13,321 nt of DNA from Planctomycetaceae bacterium. Lineage in GTDB: Bacteria; Planctomycetota; Planctomycetia; Planctomycetales; Planctomycetaceae. Below are positions 1-7,239 of this stretch, in pieces. Position numbers and translations under genes: made by a program. Below the pieces are notes generated by a model. The model was given only the letters and a program-made list of their open reading frames with translations, did not search any database and was not told the origin of the DNA. The stretch covers positions 1 through 13,321 of the forward strand of contig CANHVD010000091.1 in the NCBI GenBank assembly GCA_947463775.1, written 5' to 3'. The first letter of the stretch is position 1. Each line of letters opens with the position of its first letter.

Positions 1-1
1 G

Positions 2-178
2 ATACGGCTTGAAGTCATTCTGCCGTTCGAAACCTGCGAACATGTGGTGGAATATCTGCGGACAAACATCATGCCACTGCATCACCTGACGGTATGCGTT
101 GAAACCGTCGAAGTGGCTCGAATTACGTCTTTCGTTTCAACGGCTGAAATGAACGTCGTGCACAAGTCGGGCCATTAG
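2..178 (+). CDS. PII-like signalling protein, C-terminal fragment (5' end outside window)
   Basis: An open frame enters from the left edge and ends with TAG at 176-178, giving the last 58 residues of a protein. The fragment has a beta-alpha-beta pattern: a strand (LEVILPF), a helix (CEHVVEYLRTNIMP), then a strand ending in VETVEVARI. This resembles the C-terminal half of PII and PII-like ferredoxin-fold proteins, where a similar strand, the helix and a final V-x-x-V-x-V-x-R strand are typical. Such PII-like proteins often accompany bicarbonate or inorganic-carbon transport genes, which fits the SulP transporter 4 kb away, but that link is inference. The gene converges on the response regulator with only 22 bases between the stops. 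Assignment is by pattern only, because the N-terminal half and the T-loop are missing. Confidence 0.5.
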   Translation: MRLEVILPFETCEHVVEYLRTNIMPLHHLTVCVETVEVARITSFVSTAEMNVVHKSGH

Positions 179-200
179 TTTTCAGCAGCGAGCCACGTTT

Positions 201-1748
201 CTATTCGAGAGGCGGCTCCTGTGAATTCAGTCCATCTGAATTTGCGGGGGCTGGCTCCGAATCCGTTGGTGCATGAACTTCCGCATCAAGTGCTCGTAGC
301 TTGCTGCGAAGGGTCATTCGTGAAATCCCCAGAAGCTCTGCAGCCTGCTGCTGGTTTCCGTGCACGTGTTGCATCACCATTTGCAGTACAATTCTGTCGA
401 CACTGCTGCCGACCTGCCGGTAAATGTTGTGCGTTCCGTCTGTCAAAAGTTGACGCGCCAGTTCGGCAACATCAAAACCCGAACTGGAAACATTTTCTGG
501 CTGTCGGTTAGTTGTCGTTGAACTCCCTTCCTGGGGCTGATTGACCATAAGACCTCCGTTGTTGACAGATTTTCGACTGCGACAGGACTCTGGCAGACAA
601 TCCGGGGTAATCACGTTGCTGGATGCATGAGCCATCGCAAACTTCAATGCACTTTCGAGTTCACGTACGTTACCTGGCCAATGGTGCTGCTGCAGGATTT
701 CCAGCGTTTCGGCGGTGATCGTGCATGGTTCTGTTTCCGCTTCTTTGGCCGCGCGACGAATGAAGTTCATGACCAACAGCGGAACATCGCCCATCCGTTC
801 GCGCAACGGGGGAAGGTGAATCGTAAAGACGTTAAGTCGGTAATAGAGATCTCTTCGGAAAGTGCCGTCGCGAACCATCTCTTCAATGTTTCGATTTGTG
901 GCCGCGATGATTCGCACGTCAGTCTGAATCGTCGTGTTACCACCGATGCGTTCAAACTGCTGTTGTTGCAATAAACGAAGGGCCTTCGCCTGCGTGGCTG
1001 GAGTCATATCTCCAATTTCGTCCAGCAGGATCGTCCCCCCGTTTACCTGTTCGAACTTACCAATACGTCGCTGGTCAGCTCCCGTAAAGGCGCCGCGTTC
1101 GTGACCGAACAATTCGCTTTCCAGCAGGGATTCCGGTATCGCAGCGCAATTGATGGCCAGGAATGGTTTCGCAGCCCTCAGGCTATAGTGATAAATCGCT
1201 CGGGCGACTAATTCCTTACCTGTTCCGCTTTCTCCAAGGATCAATACTGTCGAATCATTTCCGGCGACGCGTCCGATGGTCTTATAGAGTTCCTGCATCG
1301 CTGGGGTGTTACCAACGATCACATCAGCTCCGATGGCCTGAGTGTCCTCCTCCTGCTGGACAATCGCCGGCACTCTTCTCAAGCGGCTGACTTCCAAGGC
1401 TCTGGCGACAACGTCTTTCAGATGGTGAAGATCCACAGGCTTAGTCAGATAGTCAAACGCTCCTCGGCGAGTCGCTTCAATCGCCGTTTCGGTGCGTGAG
1501 AACGCCGTCATGACGATCACCGGGACGCGTCCATCAATTTCGCGGATCTTTTCGTAAGCTTCGAGCCCCGTCATATCGGGGAGCCGCACATCCAGTAAGA
1601 CGGCGTGAGGGCGATGCACTCTGAAAGATTCAATTCCTTCACGACCGGATGATGCTGTCAACACTTTCAGCATCGGCGCAGACAGGCTGGCTTGAAGACT
1701 GAAGGTAATGTTTGGTTCGTCGTCAATCACAAGTAAAGTTGATGGCAC
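201..1748 (-). CDS. Sigma-54-dependent response regulator (NtrC/AtoC type)
   Basis: A 515-residue transcriptional activator with the full NtrC-type layout. Residues 1-120 are a receiver domain with acidic pocket D9/D10, phospho-acceptor D53, T81 and K103. Residues about 143-375 are an AAA+ domain with Walker A GESGTGKE (172-179), the sigma-54 contact loop GAFTGA (219-224), Walker B LLDEIGD (241-247) and WPGNVREL (357-364). After a polar linker (about 390-423) comes a Fis-type helix-turn-helix (about 463-486). The GAFTGA loop is intact, so it should activate sigma-54 polymerase directly. The start codon is GTG, supported by GAGG seven bases upstream. A proline- and serine-rich tail of about 28 residues follows the HTH. 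It lies 55 bases behind the histidine kinase and is surely its partner. The likely target is the sigma-54 promoter before the transporter at the head of the same cluster. Family assignment is firm; the regulon is inferred. Confidence 0.97.
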   Translation of the reverse strand: MPSTLLVIDDEPNITFSLQASLSAPMLKVLTASSGREGIESFRVHRPHAVLLDVRLPDMTGLEAYEKIREIDGRVPVIVMTAFSRTETAIEATRRGAFDYLTKPVDLHHLKDVVARALEVSRLRRVPAIVQQEEDTQAIGADVIVGNTPAMQELYKTIGRVAGNDSTVLILGESGTGKELVARAIYHYSLRAAKPFLAINCAAIPESLLESELFGHERGAFTGADQRRIGKFEQVNGGTILLDEIGDMTPATQAKALRLLQQQQFERIGGNTTIQTDVRIIAATNRNIEEMVRDGTFRRDLYYRLNVFTIHLPPLRERMGDVPLLVMNFIRRAAKEAETEPCTITAETLEILQQHHWPGNVRELESALKFAMAHASSNVITPDCLPESCRSRKSVNNGGLMVNQPQEGSSTTTNRQPENVSSSGFDVAELARQLLTDGTHNIYRQVGSSVDRIVLQMVMQHVHGNQQQAAELLGISRMTLRSKLRALDAEVHAPTDSEPAPANSDGLNSQEPPLE

Positions 1749-1803
1749 AAATCAGCCTCGTTCAGGAAATTGCCGGAGTTCCACGCGACCATCACAGTAT
1801 GCA

Positions 1804-3357
1804 TCAATGGTCCGGGAAAAGGCAGCCGGGATTTCGACATGGCAAACGAATAGTGAATACTGCTCCACCCCTTTCACCATTCCTCGCACTGATTGTGCCA
1901 CCGTGGGCCACAATGATTCGTTCACAGATGGAGAGTCCCAGACCAGTGCCAGTTTCCTTTGTCGTCATAAATGGCTCGAAGACTCTGGGAAGAACTTCAA
2001 TCGGAAAGCCAGGCCCCGTATCGGTTAACACAATATTGACCCACTCGGAGTCCGGAACATTTCGCACTCGTAATGCATCGTGAAGAGAAAACATCTCATC
2101 CGCGTTTTCTGTCGACTGTGTCAGCGTCACATGTACGCAGCCTCCATCAGGCATGACATCAAAAGAATTCAGATAGAGATTCAACAGCACCTGTCTTAGT
2201 TGTGGGCCGTCAACAACACAGCAGACCGGATGATCGGGCAGTTCAAATTCCAGCCGCACATCATTCCGAATCGATTGAGTCCTGACCAGTTCTGCGGATC
2301 GCTGGATGATCTCACGGATGTCTGTACGAGCGGCTTCAATTGCCGGGGGACGAGCAAAGTCGAGAAATGACTGAATGGTCTTTTCGAGTCGACAGATTTC
2401 CTCATTAACAATCCTCAGTTCCTGTCCTCGCAAGGCTGCATCGCCACCCTTTTCAAGTGTCGCCTGGACGAGAACTTTGATCGGCATCAGTGGATTACGA
2501 AGCTCATGAGCCACGCCAGCGGCCAACTGCCCGACAACGGCCAGTTGTTCCCCGCGAAGGACTTCCATCTCACGACATTGTAACCGCTCCACAACTTCAC
2601 CGATCTCATCTTCCAGTTGACGAATACTCAATTCCAACCCCTGCAGATCGCCAAAGTGTGAAATCTGTACCGCATCCGTAGCACCTCTCAGCTTCCCGGC
2701 CACGCTCCGCACGGAAACGTCTAACTGGATAAACGATCGAGTAATCGCTCTTGCAATGGCGAGTCCAAAAACAAGTCCGGCGATGCTCCCTGTAATGCCT
2801 AACAGCAGAAATCCTATTCGCATCTGTCGTGCTGTTGCGGTCCCTGACTCTGTCGTGCGATCGACGACAGAGCGATTGTGGCCGATACATTTGCGAATTG
2901 GCTCGAAAATTCGGTTCTCAAGAAAAGTGCTGCTCAGTTGATTCAGCTCCTGGTCTCGTTCCGATGCCGGAACGTTCTTCAATAGTCCATCAAAACGCTT
3001 AACAAACTCCACATAGCCTGCATCAACGATAGAAATCAACTCAGACTCAGTGTCGGTCCGAGCCAGCTGCTTTGTCAGCTCGATTGGCTTTCGAGCCTTT
3101 TCAAGTAAATCAGAGATATTCGCCAGATGCCGATCTTCGTGAGTTCGGAGATAGAGATTTAGTTCATGCCGAATATCGCGTACGACAATGTAGAGTTCTT
3201 CAACGGCCAGCATTGCGTTGACCTCACGAGTGATGAGGTCGGCGTTTGTCTGCTGCTGTTGTTCAACATTGGACGCCGCAAGAATGCCAACTCCCAACAA
3301 CAGCAGGCTCAGGGCAAACATTGGCCCCGCCACATTCAGCATGATCGTGGATTTCAT
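1804..3357 (-). CDS. Membrane sensor histidine kinase
   Basis: A 517-residue sensor kinase. A first membrane helix (about 8-28) is followed by a mostly helical outer segment (about 30-178) and a second helix (about 181-203), so the sensor domain should face the periplasm. A HAMP-like linker (about 204-262) leads to the dimerisation helix with the H-box GVAHELRNPL (phospho-acceptor H284). The ATP-binding domain has the N-box LLNLYLNSFD (N397), G1 DTGPGF (446-451), F-box FEPFMTTK (460-467) and G2 GTGLGLS (470-476). No PAS or GAF domain is evident; the coiled segment between HAMP and H-box is direct. The ATG at 3355-3357 is preceded by GAAGG with seven bases between. It pairs with the downstream sigma-54 regulator, a common NtrB/NtrC-like arrangement, but the stimulus cannot be read from the sensor domain. 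A link to anion or bicarbonate supply is inferred only from the transporter in the same cluster. Confidence 0.95.
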   Translation of the reverse strand: MKSTIMLNVAGPMFALSLLLLGVGILAASNVEQQQQTNADLITREVNAMLAVEELYIVVRDIRHELNLYLRTHEDRHLANISDLLEKARKPIELTKQLARTDTESELISIVDAGYVEFVKRFDGLLKNVPASERDQELNQLSSTFLENRIFEPIRKCIGHNRSVVDRTTESGTATARQMRIGFLLLGITGSIAGLVFGLAIARAITRSFIQLDVSVRSVAGKLRGATDAVQISHFGDLQGLELSIRQLEDEIGEVVERLQCREMEVLRGEQLAVVGQLAAGVAHELRNPLMPIKVLVQATLEKGGDAALRGQELRIVNEEICRLEKTIQSFLDFARPPAIEAARTDIREIIQRSAELVRTQSIRNDVRLEFELPDHPVCCVVDGPQLRQVLLNLYLNSFDVMPDGGCVHVTLTQSTENADEMFSLHDALRVRNVPDSEWVNIVLTDTGPGFPIEVLPRVFEPFMTTKETGTGLGLSICERIIVAHGGTISARNGERGGAVFTIRLPCRNPGCLFPDH

Positions 3358-3474
3358 CGCGCAGCCTTCATCGCCTTCTCACTATTTCGGTCTAACTCTG
3401 GTCATCAAGGTCTTCGATCTCCATCGAGCAGTCGTGCATTGTACTGGACGAATCAGCTCACCAGTAACCGTGCT

Positions 3475-4173
3475 TCAAATCTGGCTAGCCAGAGTAGTTT
3501 CGGAACGTCTCACGGGACGAAACCGTTCTCGCTGTGAAGCACAGGCTTTCAGTGTGTCGATCAGAATCTGCCGATTCTGAGGAGAGAGCTGATCAATTCG
3601 CACGGACTCTGTCACCCCGGACTTTCGAGAGTGAAAGCGAAATGCAGTTCCATCGATCGTCCATCGTTCGAGGTCATCCCACGGCACTGTGAAGCCTACG
3701 AGACCTGGAGTGACGCTGATTCCATGGGAATCGACCCTCAGAACGCCGAATAACTCGCGAACCGTCATGGGAATAAGAGCGATTCCAAGGAGACAATAAA
3801 CAGCCGACACAAAGGCCACATTCGCCTGCAATGGATGAGAAGTTGCAATCTCCGTCGCAAGATAGGCCCCAAGACTAATTCCAAGCACGGTTCCCGCCAA
3901 GGTGCGCAGTCCCGCGCCCAGTCGTTGGCGGAAGAAGCGAACTACGACCGGAGTGGATGGAATCAGCACGGAGTAGCAACTCTCATTTGCCGCAGATGGC
4001 TGATTCTCGGGTTGCTGAACTATATGGTGCACTTCGACAGGAAGCTTTTGCGCCGAGCTCTGTGTCCGGCGAATAAAACAGGGGGCTGATCGCCCAACAA
4101 TCGTGAGCTTCACAGAGCTGGCGACTGTCGGTTCTACATCACGGCTATCTGAAACAGAAAGAATTGCTTGCAT
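3475..4173 (-). CDS. Small membrane protein with two helices and a PH-like tail, unknown function
   Basis: I do not recognise this 232-residue protein. The first 80 residues are polar, with a possible beta-rich part (about 20-50). Two membrane helices follow (about 88-110 and 117-138). The C-terminal part (about 145-211) runs as short strands (VDSHGISVTP, FTVPWDDLERWTI, TAFRFHSRKS) and then a helix (PQNRQILIDTLKAC), a pattern like bacterial PH (bPH) domains, in which a trp-asp motif W165-D166 is usual. The tail is probably cytoplasmic. The frame is open further upstream to 4422, but I chose the ATG at 4171-4173 because GGAG lies six bases before it; the next upstream ATG (4248) has a poorly spaced GGAG and a longer start would overlap the transporter. 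It sits 136 bases after the transporter and 117 bases before the kinase, all in one direction, so a role as an accessory to either is possible but unproven. Confidence 0.72.
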   Translation of the reverse strand: MQAILSVSDSRDVEPTVASSVKLTIVGRSAPCFIRRTQSSAQKLPVEVHHIVQQPENQPSAANESCYSVLIPSTPVVVRFFRQRLGAGLRTLAGTVLGISLGAYLATEIATSHPLQANVAFVSAVYCLLGIALIPMTVRELFGVLRVDSHGISVTPGLVGFTVPWDDLERWTIDGTAFRFHSRKSGVTESVRIDQLSPQNRQILIDTLKACASQRERFRPVRRSETTLASQI

Positions 4174-4309
4174 GATAAACTCCAAACAGGAAAAGACTTT
4201 TTTAACTTCAGTGGCTGCATGAGACGAGTTGTCCCGTCGCCGAAACATGTCTCCGAAGGCATCCTTCAGAAAACGCTCGCGATGTATCGGCGATACTAAC
4301 GACTGTGGA

Positions 4310-6190
4310 CTAAGCCGGTGATACTGCCAGGCGGACCCCGGATGCGTGACTGGACATAGCCTGCATACGGTCCATACCAAGAATCTCAACTTTAACCCCG
4401 GTATTCGCCGCTTCCTTGGCAAAATGATTCAGCTGGTCACATGTCGTATGATCAATCAACGGCACTCGTTCATCGATATGCACACAGACGGTCGACGCAT
4501 CGGACGGCACGGCATCCAGTTCCTCACTCAGCTTCATTGAACTGAAACAAACCAGCGGACGAGTGACATACATGTGATAAGTTCCATCCACGAATTCCTT
4601 ATGTTCGACCGGGTTCTGGAAGAAGCCGATCAGGCTCTCGATTACCGTGACAGGAGCGTCCATGTGCAGCACAACGGAACGAGCATTTGATGGAAGATTA
4701 TTGAGTTCTTTCCGGAGCTTGCGAGAATTCAGCCAGACCACCGGCTTCTCTACGTGAATGTGGTACTCGCCGTCGATCCACTCTTTTCGTCCAACCGGAT
4801 TTGCGAAGAGGTCCAACAAAGAGGATTTCTGTGCCGCCGTAGCTGGCTGTGCTTTCAAAGATTTTCGCACCAGCCATGCATTCAACACAAACTTGGCTGC
4901 AACACCAGCGATGATGCCCCACAGCAGATCAGTTGCCAGCGTGGCTACGAGAGTAAATGTAAAGATCCCGAGTTGCTCTTTGCCAATATGGGCCATGTGC
5001 CGCCAAACAGCCGGCTCACACATTTTCCAGCCGGTGAACAACAAGACCGATGCCAGAACACCCAGCGGAATCATGTTGATCAGCTTATAGCCAACCGCGA
5101 TGTACAGAATCAGGCAGATCGAGTTTGTGAAGTTGGCCCACAGAGTGCGTCCGCCAGCTGCGACGTTAACCTTGCTCTTCACCCCGCCTGGGATAATTGT
5201 CAAACCGCCAAGCATACTTGAAGCAATGTTCGAAATAGCCATCGCCATCAAAACTCGATTCGGATTTGAGCGTCGACGATAAGGGTCGATTCGATCGACC
5301 GCCATCGCTGTGGCTAACGATTCAACACCGTCGATCATGGTCAAGAGAACGACCGCCATGAAGGCTGCATACCAGAGATCTCGCCTTGCAAAGAGTTCCG
5401 AGAAGTGAGGAGTCTGAATGCTGCTGAACAGGTTGCTGGGGATGTTCATCAGAAACTTCCCTTCGTTCAGACTGCCAAGTCCAACGACTTGCCCGACGAT
5501 GACCCCAAGGATCACGGCCAGCAATTGAGGTGGCAGTACCTGAAAGAGACGTACCTTTTTCTGGAGACCAGCAAAGGTAAAGAGAGCAACAAGCGTTACC
5601 ATAGCTGTAATGAAGACGGGCGTCGTTGCATTCGTCGCACACTCCGGAATGGCCAGCACGTACTGATAAAACTCATGAGCATGCACAGTCCCCGTGAAGC
5701 CAAAGAATGGCTTAAACTGCTTGACAATAATCAGCATCCCGATCGAGGCCAGCATTCCTTCGACCACGGCCACAGGTATCAGAGACGCGTATCTCGCAAG
5801 ACCCAGCAGACTGATCACAAGCTGACAACAGCCAACCATGAAGATCACAACCAGCAGGAATGGATACCCAGCTCCCACGCCTTGAGCATCACCGGCCCCG
5901 CCCAGTGAAATCATCACAGCCATCAACGCTGGCGCAAGTCCCGCCGCTGGCCCGCTAATTGTCATGTAGGCTCCGCCAATAAACGGAAACAGCAGTCCCG
6001 CAATGATGGCAGACATCAGCCCGTAAATCGGTGGACATCCCGAGGCGATAGCGATACCCGATGACAACGGGAGCGATACCAGGGAGACAACGATACCTGA
6101 AAGAATATCGTTCCGGATATGCTTCAGCCCTGCGATACCATTCTGCGGCTTCTCGCCGAGCGATACGTCAGAATCATTCTTTTCCGTCAT
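4310..6190 (-). CDS. SulP-family anion transporter with duplicated STAS-like half-domain
   Basis: A 626-residue member of the SulP/SLC26 family, secondary carriers of sulfate, bicarbonate or other anions in the inner membrane. Residues about 27-440 are the many-helix transport domain, with the family signature around TM1-TM3: PLSSGIAIASG (41-51), PPIYGLMSAIIAGLLFPFIG and the ISGPAAGLAP segment (78-87). A conserved stretch near DGVESLATAMAVDRI (287-301) and GGLTIIPGGVKSKVN (328-342) supports this. The cytoplasmic end (about 460-610) is STAS-like but holds the same segment twice (see the two repeat entries). The ATG at 6188-6190 has AGGAAA about six bases upstream. The sequence does not fix the substrate; the PII-like neighbour and the subfamily style suggest bicarbonate, with sulfate as the main alternative. 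It heads the minus-strand cluster and has a sigma-54 promoter candidate in front. Confidence 0.93.
   Translation of the reverse strand: MTEKNDSDVSLGEKPQNGIAGLKHIRNDILSGIVVSLVSLPLSSGIAIASGCPPIYGLMSAIIAGLLFPFIGGAYMTISGPAAGLAPALMAVMISLGGAGDAQGVGAGYPFLLVVIFMVGCCQLVISLLGLARYASLIPVAVVEGMLASIGMLIIVKQFKPFFGFTGTVHAHEFYQYVLAIPECATNATTPVFITAMVTLVALFTFAGLQKKVRLFQVLPPQLLAVILGVIVGQVVGLGSLNEGKFLMNIPSNLFSSIQTPHFSELFARRDLWYAAFMAVVLLTMIDGVESLATAMAVDRIDPYRRRSNPNRVLMAMAISNIASSMLGGLTIIPGGVKSKVNVAAGGRTLWANFTNSICLILYIAVGYKLINMIPLGVLASVLLFTGWKMCEPAVWRHMAHIGKEQLGIFTFTLVATLATDLLWGIIAGVAAKFVLNAWLVRKSLKAQPATAAQKSSLLDLFANPVGRKEWIDGEYHIHVEKPVVWLNSRKLRKELNNLPSNARSVVLHMDAPVTVIESLIGFFQNPVEHKEFVDGTYHMYVTRPLVCFSSMKLSEELDAVPSDASTVCVHIDERVPLIDHTTCDQLNHFAKEAANTGVKVEILGMDRMQAMSSHASGVRLAVSPA
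4445..4624 (-). repeat. STAS-like half-domain, copy 2 in the SulP transporter
   Basis: Residues 523-582, from FFQNPVEHKEFVDGTYHMYV to VPLIDHTT, continuing into the rest of a complete STAS-like domain (helix CDQLNHFAKEA, strand VKVEILGM). The offset between copies is 62 residues. The acidic turn LIDHTT corresponds to the region that carries the regulatory D-S/T in other STAS proteins; copy 1 has VIES there instead. Confidence 0.8.
4631..4810 (-). repeat. STAS-like half-domain, copy 1 in the SulP transporter
   Basis: Residues 461-520 of the transporter, from LFANPVGRKEWIDGEYHIHV to VTVIES. It matches residues 523-582 at about 26 of 59 positions with no gap. This copy stops before the helix that follows the LIDHTT turn in copy 2, so it is only the first half of the domain. 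The DNA of the two copies has diverged strongly, so the duplication is old and probably kept by selection. Confidence 0.8.
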
Positions 6191-6241
6191 GGCAATTTCC
6201 TGTTCAAGCGGACTTTGTTTTCACACCTGATACAGACTCAA

Positions 6242-6257
6242 TGCGATCGCCATGCCA
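6242..6257 (-). promoter_or_regulatory. Candidate sigma-54 (-24/-12) promoter of the transporter cluster
   Basis: Read on the minus strand the bases are TGGCATG, GCGA, TCGCA. The sigma-54 consensus is TGGCACG-N4-TTGCW, so 10 of 12 scored bases agree, including the essential GG and GC with exactly ten bases between. Transcription would begin near 6231, giving an untranslated leader of about 41 bases before the transporter ATG at 6190. A sigma-54-dependent activator is encoded three genes downstream in the same direction, which makes this more than a chance match. The site also contains the palindrome GCGATCGC (6243-6250). Confidence 0.65.
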
Positions 6258-6840
6258 ATGTCGCCAATGAGAATGCAGCACTGAACACAAGCCAGAGATG
6301 ATCACCCTGAAGCCGAGCATGAAATCGAGGAAAAGTCGCTATTTATTGGCATACCTCTTCATCAATAACTGTACAGCTCAGAAAATTTACACTCAGATAA
6401 GTGATCTTCAGAGGCCTGGTCGCGGCCAAAAATTATCCCTGAGATTGGCCAGGTGTTGTTCCTCCAATCACGGAGTGTCCGCATGTGCTGCGGACCATTC
6501 CCCTTTGACGCATCTGGTGACGGAACGGAGACGATGAACTTAGCCCTTCCGACCAATCTCGGAATACCGCTCATAGTTGATTCTGTCTCCATTCAATTGT
6601 GCAGAGACCAACTAGACGTCTGGTTCATGCTGTTTTGCAACGATCACTGAGAATGCACCTGGCGGTTCAGGCAGTTACAATCCCGATGACAATGCCCGCG
6701 TTGTTCAGAAACACAGTGGACGCAGAGTCTGACGGGCTACGGCGACAGCGACAGAACCACTCTTATCGCCGCAGGAATAGATCGCGGTGCTACTGAGAGC
6801 AGACATAAACGCGGCAAAGGTGTCACTTTCTTGCAGGACT
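6258..6840. other. Spacer without a convincing gene
   Basis: This stretch, beyond the dyad at 6477-6495, holds only short open frames without ribosome binding sites or recognisable products. Small symmetric elements are CTGTACAG at 6369-6376 and GGCCAA (6424-6429) facing TTGGCC (6445-6450). I see no transposase remnant, RNA gene or other known element. Confidence 0.6.
6477..6495. promoter_or_regulatory. Perfect 7-5-7 dyad, possible upstream activator site
   Basis: GTCCGCA-TGTGC-TGCGGAC is a perfect inverted repeat of seven bases around a five-base spacer. Its size and form suit a dimeric helix-turn-helix protein such as a Fis-type NtrC-family activator. Its centre is about 255 bases upstream of the predicted sigma-54 start point, within reach for an activator working by DNA looping, though further than the commonest distances. 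The half-site with one more base, TGTCCGCA, occurs again at 6855-6862. Assignment to the regulator of this cluster is inference. Confidence 0.35.
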
Positions 6841-7120
6841 GAGGACAAGTGTTCTGTCCGCAGAAATAAAGGCCGCCCCTAAAACTGGAGGGAGTTGGTC
6901 AGGACTTCCCTCACTTCGGCCGTCGAATTAGACTTCGGCCTGAGGGAGCGAATGAACCTCAAGCGGCGGAGTTCATGTGGCACGAGTTAACTGTGCATTG
7001 AACAAGGGTCCAGAGCCCAACGTTGTTGGTCTCCACAGGACAATGCACACTCGAAGAAGGGCGATTCTTCAACCCCTCAATTGAGTCAGTACGCCGAATA
7101 AGACCGGGACTGGTCTCCCG
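6841..7120 (+). other. Inverted-repeat-rich spacer, possible structured leader or small RNA
   Basis: At least eight inverted repeats lie within 280 bases. GGACA (6843-6847) pairs with TGTCC (6855-6859). TCCCTC (6907-6912) can pair either with GAGGGA (6888-6893) or, as TCCCTCA, with TGAGGGA (6941-6947). ATGAAC-TC (6952-6960) pairs with GAGTTCAT (6969-6976) around one bulged base. TGTGCATTG (6992-7000) pairs with CAATGCACA (7041-7049) and encloses CCAAC/GTTGG (7017-7021, 7025-7029). GAAGAA (7053-7058) pairs with TTCTTC (7065-7070). CTCAATTGAG (7076-7085) is a palindrome. AGACC/GGTCT competes with CGGGA/TCCCG at 7101-7120. ACTTCGGCC is also present twice (6913-6921 and 6932-6940). It matches no RNA family I know. 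It could be the leader of the next gene, an independent RNA, or decayed repeat DNA; strand is assumed from the downstream gene. Confidence 0.4.
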
Positions 7121-7239
7121 CAGAGATTGCAAAATCATGCGGAAAAGAGATCGGTATGGGTGCCAGTCCTGGTTTTACCAGAGTGTCTAAAACAACGCTG
7201 CCGCGAATTCCAGTTTTGCGCGAAATGAATGGATCCGAG

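Noticed and set aside
190..218. GAGCC/GGCTC pairing at the convergent gene ends as a shared terminator
   Set aside because: Five base pairs with a 19-base loop and no T-run on either side.
3480..3493. 14-base perfect palindrome TCTGGCTAGCCAGA at the end of the small membrane protein gene
   Set aside because: It has no loop and no T-run, lies in coding sequence, and is the only copy I see, so it is probably chance.
4184..4205. AAAAG-AC-TTTTTT before the small membrane protein gene, as a terminator
   Set aside because: The stem is only A-T pairs with a two-base loop, too weak to terminate.
4174..4422. Longer N-terminus for the small membrane protein
   Set aside because: It would overlap the transporter, adds a segment with no domain-like pattern, and the ATG at 4173 has a well-placed GGAG.
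6362..6592. Minus-strand open frame of 76 codons in the long spacer
   Set aside because: No ribosome binding site before its ATG, no recognisable product, and the dyad at 6477-6495 lies inside it.
6453..6650. Plus-strand open frame of 65 codons in the long spacer
   Set aside because: No ribosome binding site and composition unlike a protein; it overlaps another equally unconvincing frame on the opposite strand.
6978..6998. Plus-strand TGGCACG followed by TGTGCA, like a sigma-54 promoter for the methyltransferase-like gene
   Set aside because: The GG and GC are 14 bases apart instead of the required 10, and the second half is part of a nine-base inverted repeat.
7156..7239. Earlier start for the methyltransferase-like protein
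   Set aside because: It would put 28 residues before the signal peptide and has no better ribosome binding site.
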